64,000 bases of DNA from Dioscorea cayenensis subsp. rotundata (Eukaryota; Streptophyta; Magnoliopsida; Dioscoreales; Dioscoreaceae), in the NCBI RefSeq assembly GCF_009730915.1, contig NC_052480.1, positions 22,828,419-22,892,418 of the forward strand. The letters are read 5' to 3'. The translations under genes were made by a program, and so were the position numbers. This document shows positions 1-11,886 of the stretch, one piece after another (within the stretch, counting starts at the first letter, position 1; every line of letters begins with the position of its first letter). Below the pieces are notes generated by a model. The model was not told where the DNA came from. It searched no databases and worked only from the letters and a program-made list of their open reading frames with translations.

Positions 1-125
1 CAACACACACACAGAGCTACCAAACCATATCTAATAGTTACCGAGTGAACAACTGAAAAATCAACAAGAAGAACAGTCATTCACAAACATTAATCCAAAT
101 GCACAAACAAAATACCAACACTCAC

Positions 126-1062
126 CCTGGTGATCAGGCACTGAGTCAGGCTTCCAAAGTCCAATATGTCTCTGAGAACAAAGCATAAGCCACATGGAAG
201 CCACAAAATTACAGTGCCAGAAGTAGAACATCATAAGAAAAAACAAAGAGAAAAGCTTAATTTTTTTTCTTTCTATGTATAATACAACAAAACATAATTT
301 TGCCCACAAATTCCTAAAATGCGTCTGTAAATCATATGAGAAACCAATTAAGATAAGCTCAGGGACGAAGCTGATACCTCGGTGGGGAAGCAGATTTCCT
401 CTGAAAAGAAAGACAGATGCCTCCGATCCATCATCTCTGTTGGCATCCTGAAGCTTAATAAACACCAAATACTTTAAGGATAATAATTCAAGCTCCAAAG
501 TTCTCACACCTCTTTCTCTTTGGCGCTCTCCAACGAAATCCAAACACCTTGAATTCAAACAGATCGCGAAATTCTAAGCTCACACAAAAGAACAAAAATT
601 TGAAAGAATAAGTACGAATAAAAGAAAACTTGCTAAATTTTACTAGTATATTTATAAAAACTTTTTTGCGAATTTTCTTTTACAAAGAACTCGTACGCGA
701 TCGGTCAGAAGCCGAAGAAAAGGCCAAAAAATTTTTTTATAAAAAAACAAAATAATCACTTCAATGAAAACAATTTAAATAAAAAAAATTCAAATCAAGC
801 GCGGATCAAGCAGCAAACCCAAAAATATCCAAAAGAACAACGGCAGATTTCCACAAAACGAAATGAAAATAAGCTCCAAACACTCACCAAAAGATACTCC
901 TCGCTCTGATTCTCACACAAAACAACTCCACCAAACAAACCCAGAAACCCAAGCTAGCTACTCAGAGATCGAATCATGGGAAGACCAAAACCAAGCAATC
1001 CAAGCGAGAGTGGAGTGCCGCATAAGCCAAGGAGGCAACAGCAAGATGATCAACACCATCAA
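126..1062 (-). other. Probable 5' leader exons of a gene running off the left edge
   Basis: On the minus strand a TATA-type run is followed by three candidate exons with good splice borders: about 1062-888 (donor GTGAGT), 573-378 (acceptor TTAG, donor GTATCAG) and 171-126 (acceptor TTCTCAG, donor GTGAGT). Exon 1 holds a short upstream reading frame of about 33 codons starting near 1062. Exon 2 is open throughout in one frame, with a stretch reading SVFLFRGNLLPH that I do not recognise. Frame continuity from exon 2 into exon 3 depends on the acceptor chosen, so these may be untranslated leader exons with upstream frames rather than main coding sequence. The body of the gene lies beyond position 1. 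The structure is inferred from splice signals only and the product is unknown. Confidence 0.4.
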
Positions 1063-1081
1063 TGCACGCAAGCCCTCCCCT

Positions 1082-1100
1082 TATATATATATATATATAA
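1082..1100 (-). promoter_or_regulatory. TATA-rich core promoter of the left-edge minus-strand gene
   Basis: An alternating TA run ends about 20-25 bases before the first leader exon on the minus strand, followed by a GC-richer AGGGGAGGG stretch. Spacing fits a TATA box, but a plain microsatellite is also possible. Confidence 0.35.
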
Positions 1101-1227
1101 ACTATTCCTCTATCGATCTCTCTCTTTCTCTCTTCTTTTGTTTATAATATGAGAAGCATTCGCCAGTGAGGCTTTGAATATTCGAAACCTCCACGAGCTC
1201 TCGCCGGAATCAATGGCGATCTCCGGC

Positions 1228-1254
1228 GAGAGAGAGAGAGAGAGAGAGAGAGAG
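1228..1254. repeat. (GA)n microsatellite
   Basis: About 13 GA units upstream of the minus-strand TATA run. GA/CT tracts are common in plant promoters and leaders. The open stretches over it on both strands are low complexity and not supported as genes. A short duplication (GATTGCCTCGAGATT) lies just beyond, at about 1402 and 1622. Confidence 0.8.
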
Positions 1255-1532
1255 GAGGGTTGGTATATATATTTAGAGAGAGAAAATCGGGAAGTGCGAT
1301 GGGAAGTGGATTGAAAGAGCGGAGAACCAGACCGCGAGTCTCGTCCGAAGCCAACGGAAGTGGGAATAACCCACCAAGTTATCCTGTTTTTGAACCGTAC
1401 GATTGCCTCGAGATTCGTGTTTGTGCTGATCTCGGTATCATTGAAGACGTTGTGGGGTGTTGGATCGGCGGGGAACTCGGGTTTCAAAGTGGGTTTTGTA
1501 CGGCGGGGGTTTTTTATTTTTTTGTGAGTTGA

Positions 1533-4500
1533 TGTGGATGGAATGACGGATTTGCCCTTGGAGTAAATGGACGGATGAGATTTTGAGGATGGTGTTTTTG
1601 TTTGTTAATGTTGGACGTATGATTGCCTCGAGATTGGACGGAAGCTGATCTTGATGAGCATGGCTGGATTGTTATTGAACTGGGTTTGAAGGTCCGTTTT
1701 TTTACCTCAGCGGGAAATGTCTGTTTGAATTGAAATTACTGATTTACCCTTCATGGGATTGACCTTTTTTTTTTTATTTTACAAAGCCACAAGTGGCAAT
1801 CAGGTGTCAAGAAACGGATATGTACAATTATGTAACCGTTACAATTACTTATCAACGGCTTAGAAATTTATTAACTCAACTAAGCGTTATATAGGGACAA
1901 TGAAAATCTTGTCATATACACATTTGAAAAAAAATTTCAGAAACTATTTCGAACTAATAAATTCTCTCCACTGGCTATCTTCAACCATAGAGGGGAGGAA
2001 TACAATACCTTCTATAAAGATCCACCAAACTCATTTAAAATAGTACTGTAAATAATTATTAAGCCCAAAACCGTGTGTGAACAGTATTGCTACATTAATC
2101 TGGACAGTATGCAGAGTTTTGACCCTATGCCTACAAGTGACTACTTCTGAGCTAACTAATTGTCATCTCGACTTCCAGGCATTTAACTAGTTTCAAATCA
2201 TTTATATAAAAATTGCCCAAAATTCTCAGAGTTTTACTTTTTATTAAGGTTGTTTGTGTACATTTCTATAAAATATACCGTATTTACAGAAAACTCCCTG
2301 GTCTGTTCTTAATTACTTTTTTTATCCATATTTAAATAATTCCTTAGTTTAAAAATATATAAGAGAGATAGAGAATATTTTAGGAATATTTCAGCAAATA
2401 CCTTCAATTCATTAAGAAATTCAGATGAATTTATGAAAATTATATGGTAATATTATTGAATTTATTATGCATGTCTTTATCATGATAGAAAAGTTGCTGG
2501 GAAGTATGGCAATTAAGTTGAGGAATTGGAAAAGAAAAGAGATTAAAAAAAAAGGGGGAAAAATACAAAATATTTGAATATTATAGTTATTTCACAACTT
2601 AATTTGACTTCGTATTCTAATTATTCTAAGACAGGTTTTCACAAATAACAACAAATTTTAGAGAATTATACATAATTTTGTATACATAATTATTTTTAAA
2701 AAAATATGTATAAATAAAAAAAAGTTATTCTTTTTTATTTTTATTTTTTTAACGAAATATAGACAAAACTCGTGTTCTTTTAATTTGAAATGGTTTATCC
2801 ATCTTTTCAAAAAAAAAAAAAACTCGTGTTAGGAGTATCTGTGTTTAGAAACATGAAGTTAATATCTCAATATATCTGTGATCTCACTCATCATGAATTG
2901 AGGTTCAAACCTGTTTGTTCTCGGTGCCGATAAAAAAATAGTTAAAACAATTACCATTTATTAATCGGAGAAAATATAGAGCAATAATTAAAAAAAATAC
3001 TCATTTTTAAGGGGCATATAAGGAAAAAAAATACTTGAATCCAACGGCCATGATTAATTTCCCTTTACATGATCAAATGCCCTGATCCGGAGTTTGTAGA
3101 TAAATTCCAAATTTTTAGGTGTAAAAATGAAAAGTAAATATCAAATAAATAAGGGGTTATAAGTAAAGAACACAATGAACGCTGTGAACTGACCAGCCAA
3201 AAGCTGACACGTGTACGAAAATAAAGTTAAGAATTGGCTCCGAGAACACGGCAACGGCTCTGATTGGCCACTAGAGTTACCTTTTTCAGTGCTGTCCTTT
3301 TCTTTTGCTAATTTTACACTTGTTTCTTTAACTAGAAAAAATATATAGTACTTTCACACTGTTCAAAGCATCACTTATTATTACAATTGAATCATTAAAC
3401 TATTTTACATATATATAAATATTTATAGAGTATACCTTCTGGTTGTTGAACAGGAGTTATTATAATAAATGATTAATTTTTTAATTAAAATTTTGTTTTT
3501 ATGTAAATGATAACCTTTAAAATAAATTATTGCAATTTCAGAGTCTATTTAATAATTTATGCTAACTAAGCATGTAATATGATGACCCTGAGCCATTTTA
3601 ATAAATATAATAATGGCCCCTAAAAGTTAAAACCATTGCGATGGTTTTTTAAAAAAAATAAATTATATTTATAAATCTCATAAATATATAATTTAAAATA
3701 ATTATATATAAAGATATTAAAATAATAATATATATATAAATTCTATTTGCATATGTTTGTAGGAAAAGTGGGAGATTGATAAGAACAGATAGGGTTAAGA
3801 TTTAAAAAGAAACTGTGTGAGGGCGAAGGGAGATGAGGGACACAAAAGCCATTGAATGATAATTCAATTTATCTCAGAACATCTATAGATTCAAAATTTA
3901 CAGAGAACTGTCATCTGTCTGTGTATATATATATGTATTCATTATTGAAAAATAAAATAGATTTTTTTTTTCTTTAAATGAGCAGTTAAGCCATTAAAAT
4001 AATAATAACGTGCTCGCACGCACATGAGCGTTGAAACTATCTGTACACAACCATTACTTGCACTCTCAAAAATATGTCTTTTCACATAATTCAAACTCTC
4101 ACCATTTATAAAAAAATTCTAATAAGTATCCGACTACCAATAAACTGCTTAATAGTTTGTTAAAATAGAGTTAATGAAACTTGACATGAATTTATCTAAT
4201 CTCTCATTGGTTGCAGCAGATTGTTTCTTTTTACGGTTAAGTCCTCGTCTTTATGTAAATTCACATTTTCTAAAGTCACTGCCATAAAAAAATTAAACTA
4301 AAAATAGACAAAAGTAATTTTCAATTTACCCCTTGTTTTTAACTCCAATTATAAATTTGATTCCAAGTGTCAGCTTTTGTCAGGATAAATCATTTTGGTG
4401 CCGTACTAAATTCCAACCGGTACTTTAACCACCATTCAAGGAAATAAGGAAAAAGGGAAACGGGAATCGTGAATCGATGGGGAACCGGTCGGGTAACTTT

Positions 4501-6176
4501 CATTAAACTCACCATCCGGTTACGAGATCGGGTGAGCTGAGAACCGTTGGATTTGATGATGAGGCCCACTAGATGGACCGTTTGGATAAAATGGTACCTT
4601 TTGTTGGTCCAAATGGAAACATATAGACTTTTTCTAGATAATATGTAGCCAAATTTAACTTTTGGTTCTCTGATTTATCTTTAATTTGTCAATTGTCCTT
4701 ATAATTCCAATTTTGTCCATTTAACAACAATATCTTTCATATTTATTTGTTAATATATATAATATTAATAACATCAACATGTAACTTCAACTTATTATGT
4801 AATAAATATTTAATTAAAAAACTCGTATTATGAATTATGATTTTTTTTTGAAATTTGACAAATAACATAATAGACTTGAACATATTTGGAGTTAATCTCT
4901 CAACATATTTGTGCTTGCATCTGGTGTGAGCTAAAGTAAGATTTTATTTTCTCAGTAAGATATGAACACCCTATGTATAGGACCCAATGCCAATAAACTA
5001 AAAAACTGTTAGCAATGACCTTATATTTATAGGTAGAAAGTAGTTTTTTTAAAAGTAAATTATAGAATTAAAAACAATAACTTTAGTGTCATGAAATAAA
5101 AAAAAATTGTATGCATTGATGTATAATATATATTTTTATATATATAAAGAAAATTTATCCACATGGTCCACATGGAATACATAAAAATGGATAGGCTAAA
5201 TCAAGAGGAGCAAGTTGGTCCAATAAAATCTTCTCACTTAGATTGATACCTACATAAATTTGGATTTGACTAAAAATACAGTAACATAAAGAAGGAAATA
5301 TTCTTTTCTTTTTTTTTAATTTGAAAAAAAAGAGATGTGAAATACTAATTATTAAAAAAATATATATATTGATAAAAGTTCCTTCTCATTTTTTGATAAT
5401 AATATAAAAATAAATACTCTGCTAAGACTCATACCAACTATTTAGTTGCTGGTGTTTATTATGTAAATTAACTAGTTTTGAAAATTTATTGTGCTTCAAA
5501 ATTATCTTATAATTAAATATATCATAAAAATAATTTTTAGAAAAAATAAAATTGAAATTGAAATTGAAATTAAGCAATATTGTCATTGATCAAGAGTGGA
5601 AAAAGTGGGCAATAATGTTTGGTGAAATGTCATTGATAGGGAGATATATTGTAATAATGATAGTGAGGGCTACCTAAATTTTGGATCCTTAATAAAATAA
5701 AGGTTAAAAAAGTAAAAATAATTATAAATAATATAATATGAAATTTAAAGACAAAAATAAAATATTGATTTAATAACACCAAGCAATAAATTGGTAAATT
5801 GGGAATATTTATATATATTATATACTTTGGTAGACTTTGGTGATAACAGATGAATTTGAAGAAATAATTATTGGTGAATTAATTAATCTAATAAAAAAAA
5901 GATGTTTAACCTTTTAATGATGGAGATTGCCTTTGTTTTGTTCCCCTTGTTTTGAGAGCCAACGAATCCATAGGATGAGATTTATTAATGAGAGTTTAGT
6001 GTCCTAATAATGAAGGCTTAATCAAGTTACTCTTTTTTTAATTAAAAATAAAAATATCAATCAACCAATAAATTAATGATTAGTTTGGTTGGGAATCTCA
6101 AACATCGATTAAAGAAAAATATATCTAGCAATGAACTAAATAAAGAGTTTAAGAAAGTTTAAGTATATATATATAT
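1533..6176. other. AT-rich intergenic sequence, no gene seen
   Basis: No coding region, tRNA or complete mobile element is visible in this 4.6-kb stretch. It is strongly AT-rich with many A/T homopolymers. A CACGTG core (ACGT-type element) occurs near 3210, but nothing nearby shows it acts as a promoter. Confidence 0.6.
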
Positions 6177-6771
6177 CAAGGTTTTCAGACCCAGACAGGG
6201 CATCGACCCGAAGAAAGGTAAGGGTCAGGGGTTAAACCGGGGTCAATAATTTTTATTAAAAATAATATAATTTTTAGTTATATATAATTAAAAAAATTAA
6301 ATATTGAAGAATAAAAAATAAAAAAATAAAAAAATATGATTTTTTAAAAAAATTTAAGTCAGTATTTTATAAAAATAAATATTGAAGTACACCACATTAA
6401 AAATGTGAAATACACCAAATAACATAAGAATAAACTAATATAAAATTAATTGAGAAGGATAAAAATATTCACAAGGAAATACACAACTAAGAAATTCATA
6501 AAAAAATTAAAATAAAAATATTCTGTGGGTCTCTCCCTTCCTTAATTTTATAATTTTACATTATAATCCCAAACATTAATATATTATAAAATAAAATAAG
6601 AATTTGGCGTAAACCCAGGTTGATGACCCGACCGGATCACCGGGTCACCGGTCCGATCGCCCGGGTTGTCGGTTCAACCTTGGTTTTATCAAAATCCGGT
6701 TTTATATATTGAACTGGACCGGTTTTAAGGCCGAGGTTAATCCGAGTCCGACCTCGCTCGGTCCGATCGGG

Positions 6772-6777
<6 letters not shown>
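6177..6777. mobile_element. hAT-like non-autonomous element, copy 1
   Basis: The element starts CAAGGTTTTCAGACCC and has GC-rich ends (many CCGG and GACCC words) around an AT-rich core. Its first 90 bases match the reverse complement of the right end of the element at 50085-51041, so the two copies lie in opposite orientation. The right end reads GGGCTCTGATA and merges into a TA microsatellite, which has probably eaten the last bases of the terminal inverted repeat. The left flank is ATATATAT, compatible with an 8-bp duplication into TA repeats. No coding sequence is present. Assignment to hAT rests on the better-preserved second copy. Confidence 0.65.

Positions 6778-6820
<43 letters not shown>
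6777..6820. repeat. (TA)n(CA)n microsatellite
   Basis: A long TA run passes into ACACAC at the edge of the hAT-like copy. A minus-strand open stretch crossing it is a repeat artefact. Confidence 0.85.
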
Positions 6821-6821
<1 letters not shown>

Positions 6822-9800
6822 TTGAATTGGTGGGAAAGCCGCACGATCATTGAGCTACCTAACTCAATGAGTGCGGACAGGTGTTGAGCTATCTCGTGAC
6901 CTTATCCCTCCATCATTGAGTAATCGAACATGGAACTCATATTAGATACAGAGAAGGAGATATCACTAAACTACGAGTGTCTTAGTGTTTAACTATATAT
7001 TATCAAAGAAAGAGAATAAGAACAATATCTGACTTAAAAAACCAAGGATTAATGATGAGAAAAGCACAGTGAGAATATGTGATAAAATTATCTTCATATC
7101 ATTAATACAAAAGATTAGTATTTAATTTATTGATAAAATAGTGATTTGTGTTTAATGTTACATAAACTACTTCATTTATATAATATTTCTATAGCATTAT
7201 AATTAAATATTTAAATTATATGATTTGTGAGCATCATTATTCATTTCAATTATTAAAATTCCATTTTTTTTAATCAAACTAAATTTAAATCGATGATTAA
7301 ATATTATGATGCCATTCCACTTTAACTATTATGATTAAATATCCATATTAAGCAAATCTTGTAACTTTAATTATTATAATCAACTTTTTAAATAAATGAA
7401 TTTTATTTAAAAATGAATATTTATTTAATATAAAATTATTATACTTAAACATTAATTATTTTAATATGGACATATTTATTTTATATGTTCATATAATGAT
7501 AAGGGAATTGTTGGAATTTTTCAACAAAAGAATGGGCATTTCTCCATCTAAAGGGCCTTAGTGATGAATTAAATAGATGAATTTATTATAGTTTATGTAT
7601 ATATATTAATAAAGAAGATTAGCTTGTGAATTAACGAGAGCCCATAGAAAATGCAAAGATAGTCATCTTCATACATGTTTATATATATATACACACACAC
7701 AAATATTTGAATTTAAAATTATTTAATTAATTACCTAAATTTTTACAATTTATATTGTTGGTAAATATAAAATAACTTATGATTTATTAAAAAAATAAAT
7801 AACAAATAAAGATTAGAAATTTTAAGTTGTCTCAATTTATAAATGGAGTCCCCCACAAAGTATATTACTCATAGATTCCTCCTCTCATTATCATGTTAAT
7901 GCCTTTTTAATTATGTAAATTTTTAAAATTAAAATAAACAAGTTATTTATTTGTTTCCACTAGATTCTCTCCAAAAGATAAAACCATCAATATTTTTGGT
8001 AAAGTCTAAAATTACAAACTTGTTTTAGTTTCTCAAATTTTTTTCTCTGTCACTTCCACAAGTTGTTTGTTATTTTTTATAATAATTTAACAATTATTGA
8101 GAATGAAAACAGGAAAACAAAAAGTTTGTGTTTCTTTACTTTATCATGATCTTGATAATTTGAAATGAACCAATGGACATTTGTTTTTTTTAATATCTCT
8201 AAATATTGAATTTTTTTAATTTTAAAAAACCCAATCACCATGCAACAATTGGCAATTGGTAGAGGCTTGAGGAGCTAGTGTGAAAAAAATGACTCATACT
8301 CTGCCATTTTAATCCTTATAAAAATGTCCTGCTTGAATTAAAGTAAAAGAAATTATAAATAAATTGATAAAGTGAAATAGAGATAAAGTTTTCTACAATC
8401 AACTTCTATTCTAAGTTTCTATCTATAAAAGCATCATTAATCTTAGTAAATAATATCAGCAATTTGAAAAATATAAAATTTTAGTCTTTATTAATTCTCA
8501 AACCTTACTCTGCCATTTTGTCCCACTTACCTTTTTTTTTTTTTAAAAAAATAAATAAATGGAATGGTTGTTGCAAAGAGATGAGAATGGTGGATGGGGA
8601 AGGCATTGTTTTTGTTTTGTGGGGATTGTCATATTCAATATATGACAAATACACATCATTTATCAACAATCAATTCCCAACAATTCCCAAATACATTTTA
8701 TTAATATAAATATAAATATATATTAAAAGAAGAAGAAGAAGATAAGGACCACTGGAAACTTGGGCACATTATTATTGCCTTTATTTTGTGTTGCTTGTCA
8801 CATCATCACATTTGTCTAGTGTGTGATCATGCAAGACATAGAAAGAAGAATGGAATGGAGTGGGGTGTTGTGGACCTGTGGTTAAGCAAATAGGACAAAT
8901 CAATGTCATGACCACCTCATTATCAACTTGGAAAACTTGGAATTTTCTTCTCTTTCTGTTTTTTTGGACAAAGGTTGTTAGATTATTTTATGTACCATCA
9001 TAATTTAAAAAACAATTACCACTATGTTATACGTAGGTGAGATATTTGATCAGTTATGGGATGAAATTTTTTACTAATCATATTGTGGCTCTTGAATCCG
9101 CTCTTCAAATTTATCCAAGTTAGCTCATTAGAGTTAACTTCATTCAAAATGTAATATATTTATGATTCATTTGTGGTGGTGCGTGAGTGTACGTGTGAAA
9201 AAGTTAGAGAAAAAAGATTTAATAAATACTAGACGTTGTCTTTTTGTTTTTATGGCATGATACCTCCGATAGTTAGGATTCTAGTTCTATTATCTGTGAG
9301 AGGAACAAAAGATTAGTAGTTCTTTCATGGCATGTATCCTGATTTCACCATCTTTGCGAGGTAACACCTTTTATTATATCATTTTATATTATATTTTATA
9401 TACTATGGATGTTTTTGGATGATCCTTGGCTTATTTGTCAATCAAAATTCATTGATTGTTATGAGAAATTTCTAATATAGGTGACAAGCACCCTTTATTT
9501 AAAAAAAATCGAGACATGCACAAGCATGAAATAAACTAAATAAACACTTGTCTCATCTTCAAACGAATACTTTATACAAGAACCCAGTGTCAACAAGCCA
9601 CGTTGAAAATTTTCATGTAGATGTGGTTTGTTGTTTCAATTTATTTGGATATATTTGACACCAAATACAAACCAACTCAAGTTTAAAAAGTTAGAGCAAG
9701 CGTCATTTACGAACGTTTATAGATTCACGGTCATGAAAAAAATGTGATGACATAGTATTTTGATTTAAATTTTAGACTGAGATAAATCAATCTACTAGCA

Positions 9801-10802
9801 CCTACAAGAACTTTTCTAAAAAAAATCATAACACACGCGAATGAACTCTCTGTGTTTGTCTCTCTCTATGGGCGTTCTATGAAAGTCCATAGTTGACATT
9901 TTCTCTTTATCCGTAAATGTGTCCCATGTTGTAACAAAATTAAAAATAATAAATTACATATAAATAAATAAATAAATAAATAAATGAGGCTTTAAGAAAA
10001 GTTGGGGCCCCTGGTATTTATATATATCCACTACTTTCATTATCAATTTGAAATTTTCATGTGATTGGTTTGTTGCTTCAATGTATTTGGCACCAAAGAG
10101 CAGCCAACTCAAGTAACTTTTATGGAACTTCGCATTTTGATTAAATTTGGGAAAATGATGGTCTTCTCTGGTTCAATTAAATATAAATTTTAGGTAGTTT
10201 TTATTATCACCATATTCAAGAGAAAACTTACTTAGTTTTTTTATTTTTTTTAAAAATAATTAGTTTCTAAATTTGGAGAGAAAAGGAGTAAAAGTAAATT
10301 AATTAAATTAGGATAGTAGCTTACACAATACATCCATATAAATGAAGACATAACTGTTGGGAAAAATTAATTTTGATTAGCTAGCAATTAACTATTACAA
10401 ACTCTAATAAAAATCAACAAAAAAAAGTTAGAACGATCTAGTATGAGATTAGGCGAGCAAAGTCAATGTCCTAACACTGAATTGGCCCCTTTTATATAGG
10501 ATAAAACAGGTTCACTTCAGTGCCAGGATACACTAACCCACCAAGAAAATTTGCTCGTTGCATAGTACATTCAGCGAGAAGCTTTCGATTAAGCGTTATC
10601 AAGGTTCAGATTTCTCAAGTAGCAAAGATCTCAAAAGATGTAAAAGTAGAGGGAAAAAAGAAGTTAGTATCTAGGGTTAGGGTTTCTCGTTCTTTTATAA
10701 TGCAAGAGAGATTTAATGGAGAAAAAACGTATCCACTTGAGAGGATCAACAATCTAAAAAAAGAATTAAACATGATCAACAAGTTAAGAAAAGAATCAAT
10801 TA
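6821..10802. other. AT-rich intergenic sequence up to the first gap
   Basis: No gene is recognisable. Local structure: a diverged direct duplication of roughly 80 bases (about 9605-9690 and 10045-10120, sharing the phrase GCCAACTCAAGT with variation) and an AAAT tetranucleotide run at about 9962-9985. The last 280 bases before the gap (10520-10802) are open on the plus strand and less AT-rich, but show no motif I recognise and run straight into Ns. Confidence 0.55.
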
Positions 10803-11802
10803 NNNNNNNNNNNNNNNNNNNNNNNNNNNNNNNNNNNNNNNNNNNNNNNNNNNNNNNNNNNNNNNNNNNNNNNNNNNNNNNNNNNNNNNNNNNNNNNNNN
10901 NNNNNNNNNNNNNNNNNNNNNNNNNNNNNNNNNNNNNNNNNNNNNNNNNNNNNNNNNNNNNNNNNNNNNNNNNNNNNNNNNNNNNNNNNNNNNNNNNNNN
11001 NNNNNNNNNNNNNNNNNNNNNNNNNNNNNNNNNNNNNNNNNNNNNNNNNNNNNNNNNNNNNNNNNNNNNNNNNNNNNNNNNNNNNNNNNNNNNNNNNNNN
11101 NNNNNNNNNNNNNNNNNNNNNNNNNNNNNNNNNNNNNNNNNNNNNNNNNNNNNNNNNNNNNNNNNNNNNNNNNNNNNNNNNNNNNNNNNNNNNNNNNNNN
11201 NNNNNNNNNNNNNNNNNNNNNNNNNNNNNNNNNNNNNNNNNNNNNNNNNNNNNNNNNNNNNNNNNNNNNNNNNNNNNNNNNNNNNNNNNNNNNNNNNNNN
11301 NNNNNNNNNNNNNNNNNNNNNNNNNNNNNNNNNNNNNNNNNNNNNNNNNNNNNNNNNNNNNNNNNNNNNNNNNNNNNNNNNNNNNNNNNNNNNNNNNNNN
11401 NNNNNNNNNNNNNNNNNNNNNNNNNNNNNNNNNNNNNNNNNNNNNNNNNNNNNNNNNNNNNNNNNNNNNNNNNNNNNNNNNNNNNNNNNNNNNNNNNNNN
11501 NNNNNNNNNNNNNNNNNNNNNNNNNNNNNNNNNNNNNNNNNNNNNNNNNNNNNNNNNNNNNNNNNNNNNNNNNNNNNNNNNNNNNNNNNNNNNNNNNNNN
11601 NNNNNNNNNNNNNNNNNNNNNNNNNNNNNNNNNNNNNNNNNNNNNNNNNNNNNNNNNNNNNNNNNNNNNNNNNNNNNNNNNNNNNNNNNNNNNNNNNNNN
11701 NNNNNNNNNNNNNNNNNNNNNNNNNNNNNNNNNNNNNNNNNNNNNNNNNNNNNNNNNNNNNNNNNNNNNNNNNNNNNNNNNNNNNNNNNNNNNNNNNNNN
11801 NN
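10803..11802. other. Assembly gap, exactly 1000 N
   Basis: The round length indicates a placeholder of unknown true size. The contig on its right (11803-35845) appears to be in the wrong orientation relative to the next contig (see findings). Confidence 0.98.
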
Positions 11803-11886
11803 CGGGCCGGGTTTGGGCGAGTTTAAATTTTATGATTATCGGTCTCACCGCCCCGAACCCGCCCAGCCCGACCCATGGACAGTCTA
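11803..11886 (-). mobile_element. One end of a GC-rich TIR element inserted in the MULE
   Basis: Read on the minus strand, the element begins TAGACTGTCCATGGG, then GTCGGGC, and continues into GC-rich, GGGCCGGG-type sequence cut by the gap. The sequence at 36846-36965 ends with the inverted partner CCCGGCCCTTGGACAGGTCTA. These are therefore the two ends of one inserted element. Its host site is the zinc-knuckle region of the MULE transposase. The flanks TGTGGCCTTT and TGTGGCAGTG look like a decayed target duplication of about 9-10 bp. Confidence 0.6.

Noticed and set aside
1110..1532. Overlapping open stretches on both strands near the (GA)n tract
   Set aside because: Low-complexity Arg/Glu or Ser/Leu runs from the microsatellite. 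No domain, and the sequence lies upstream of a probable minus-strand promoter.
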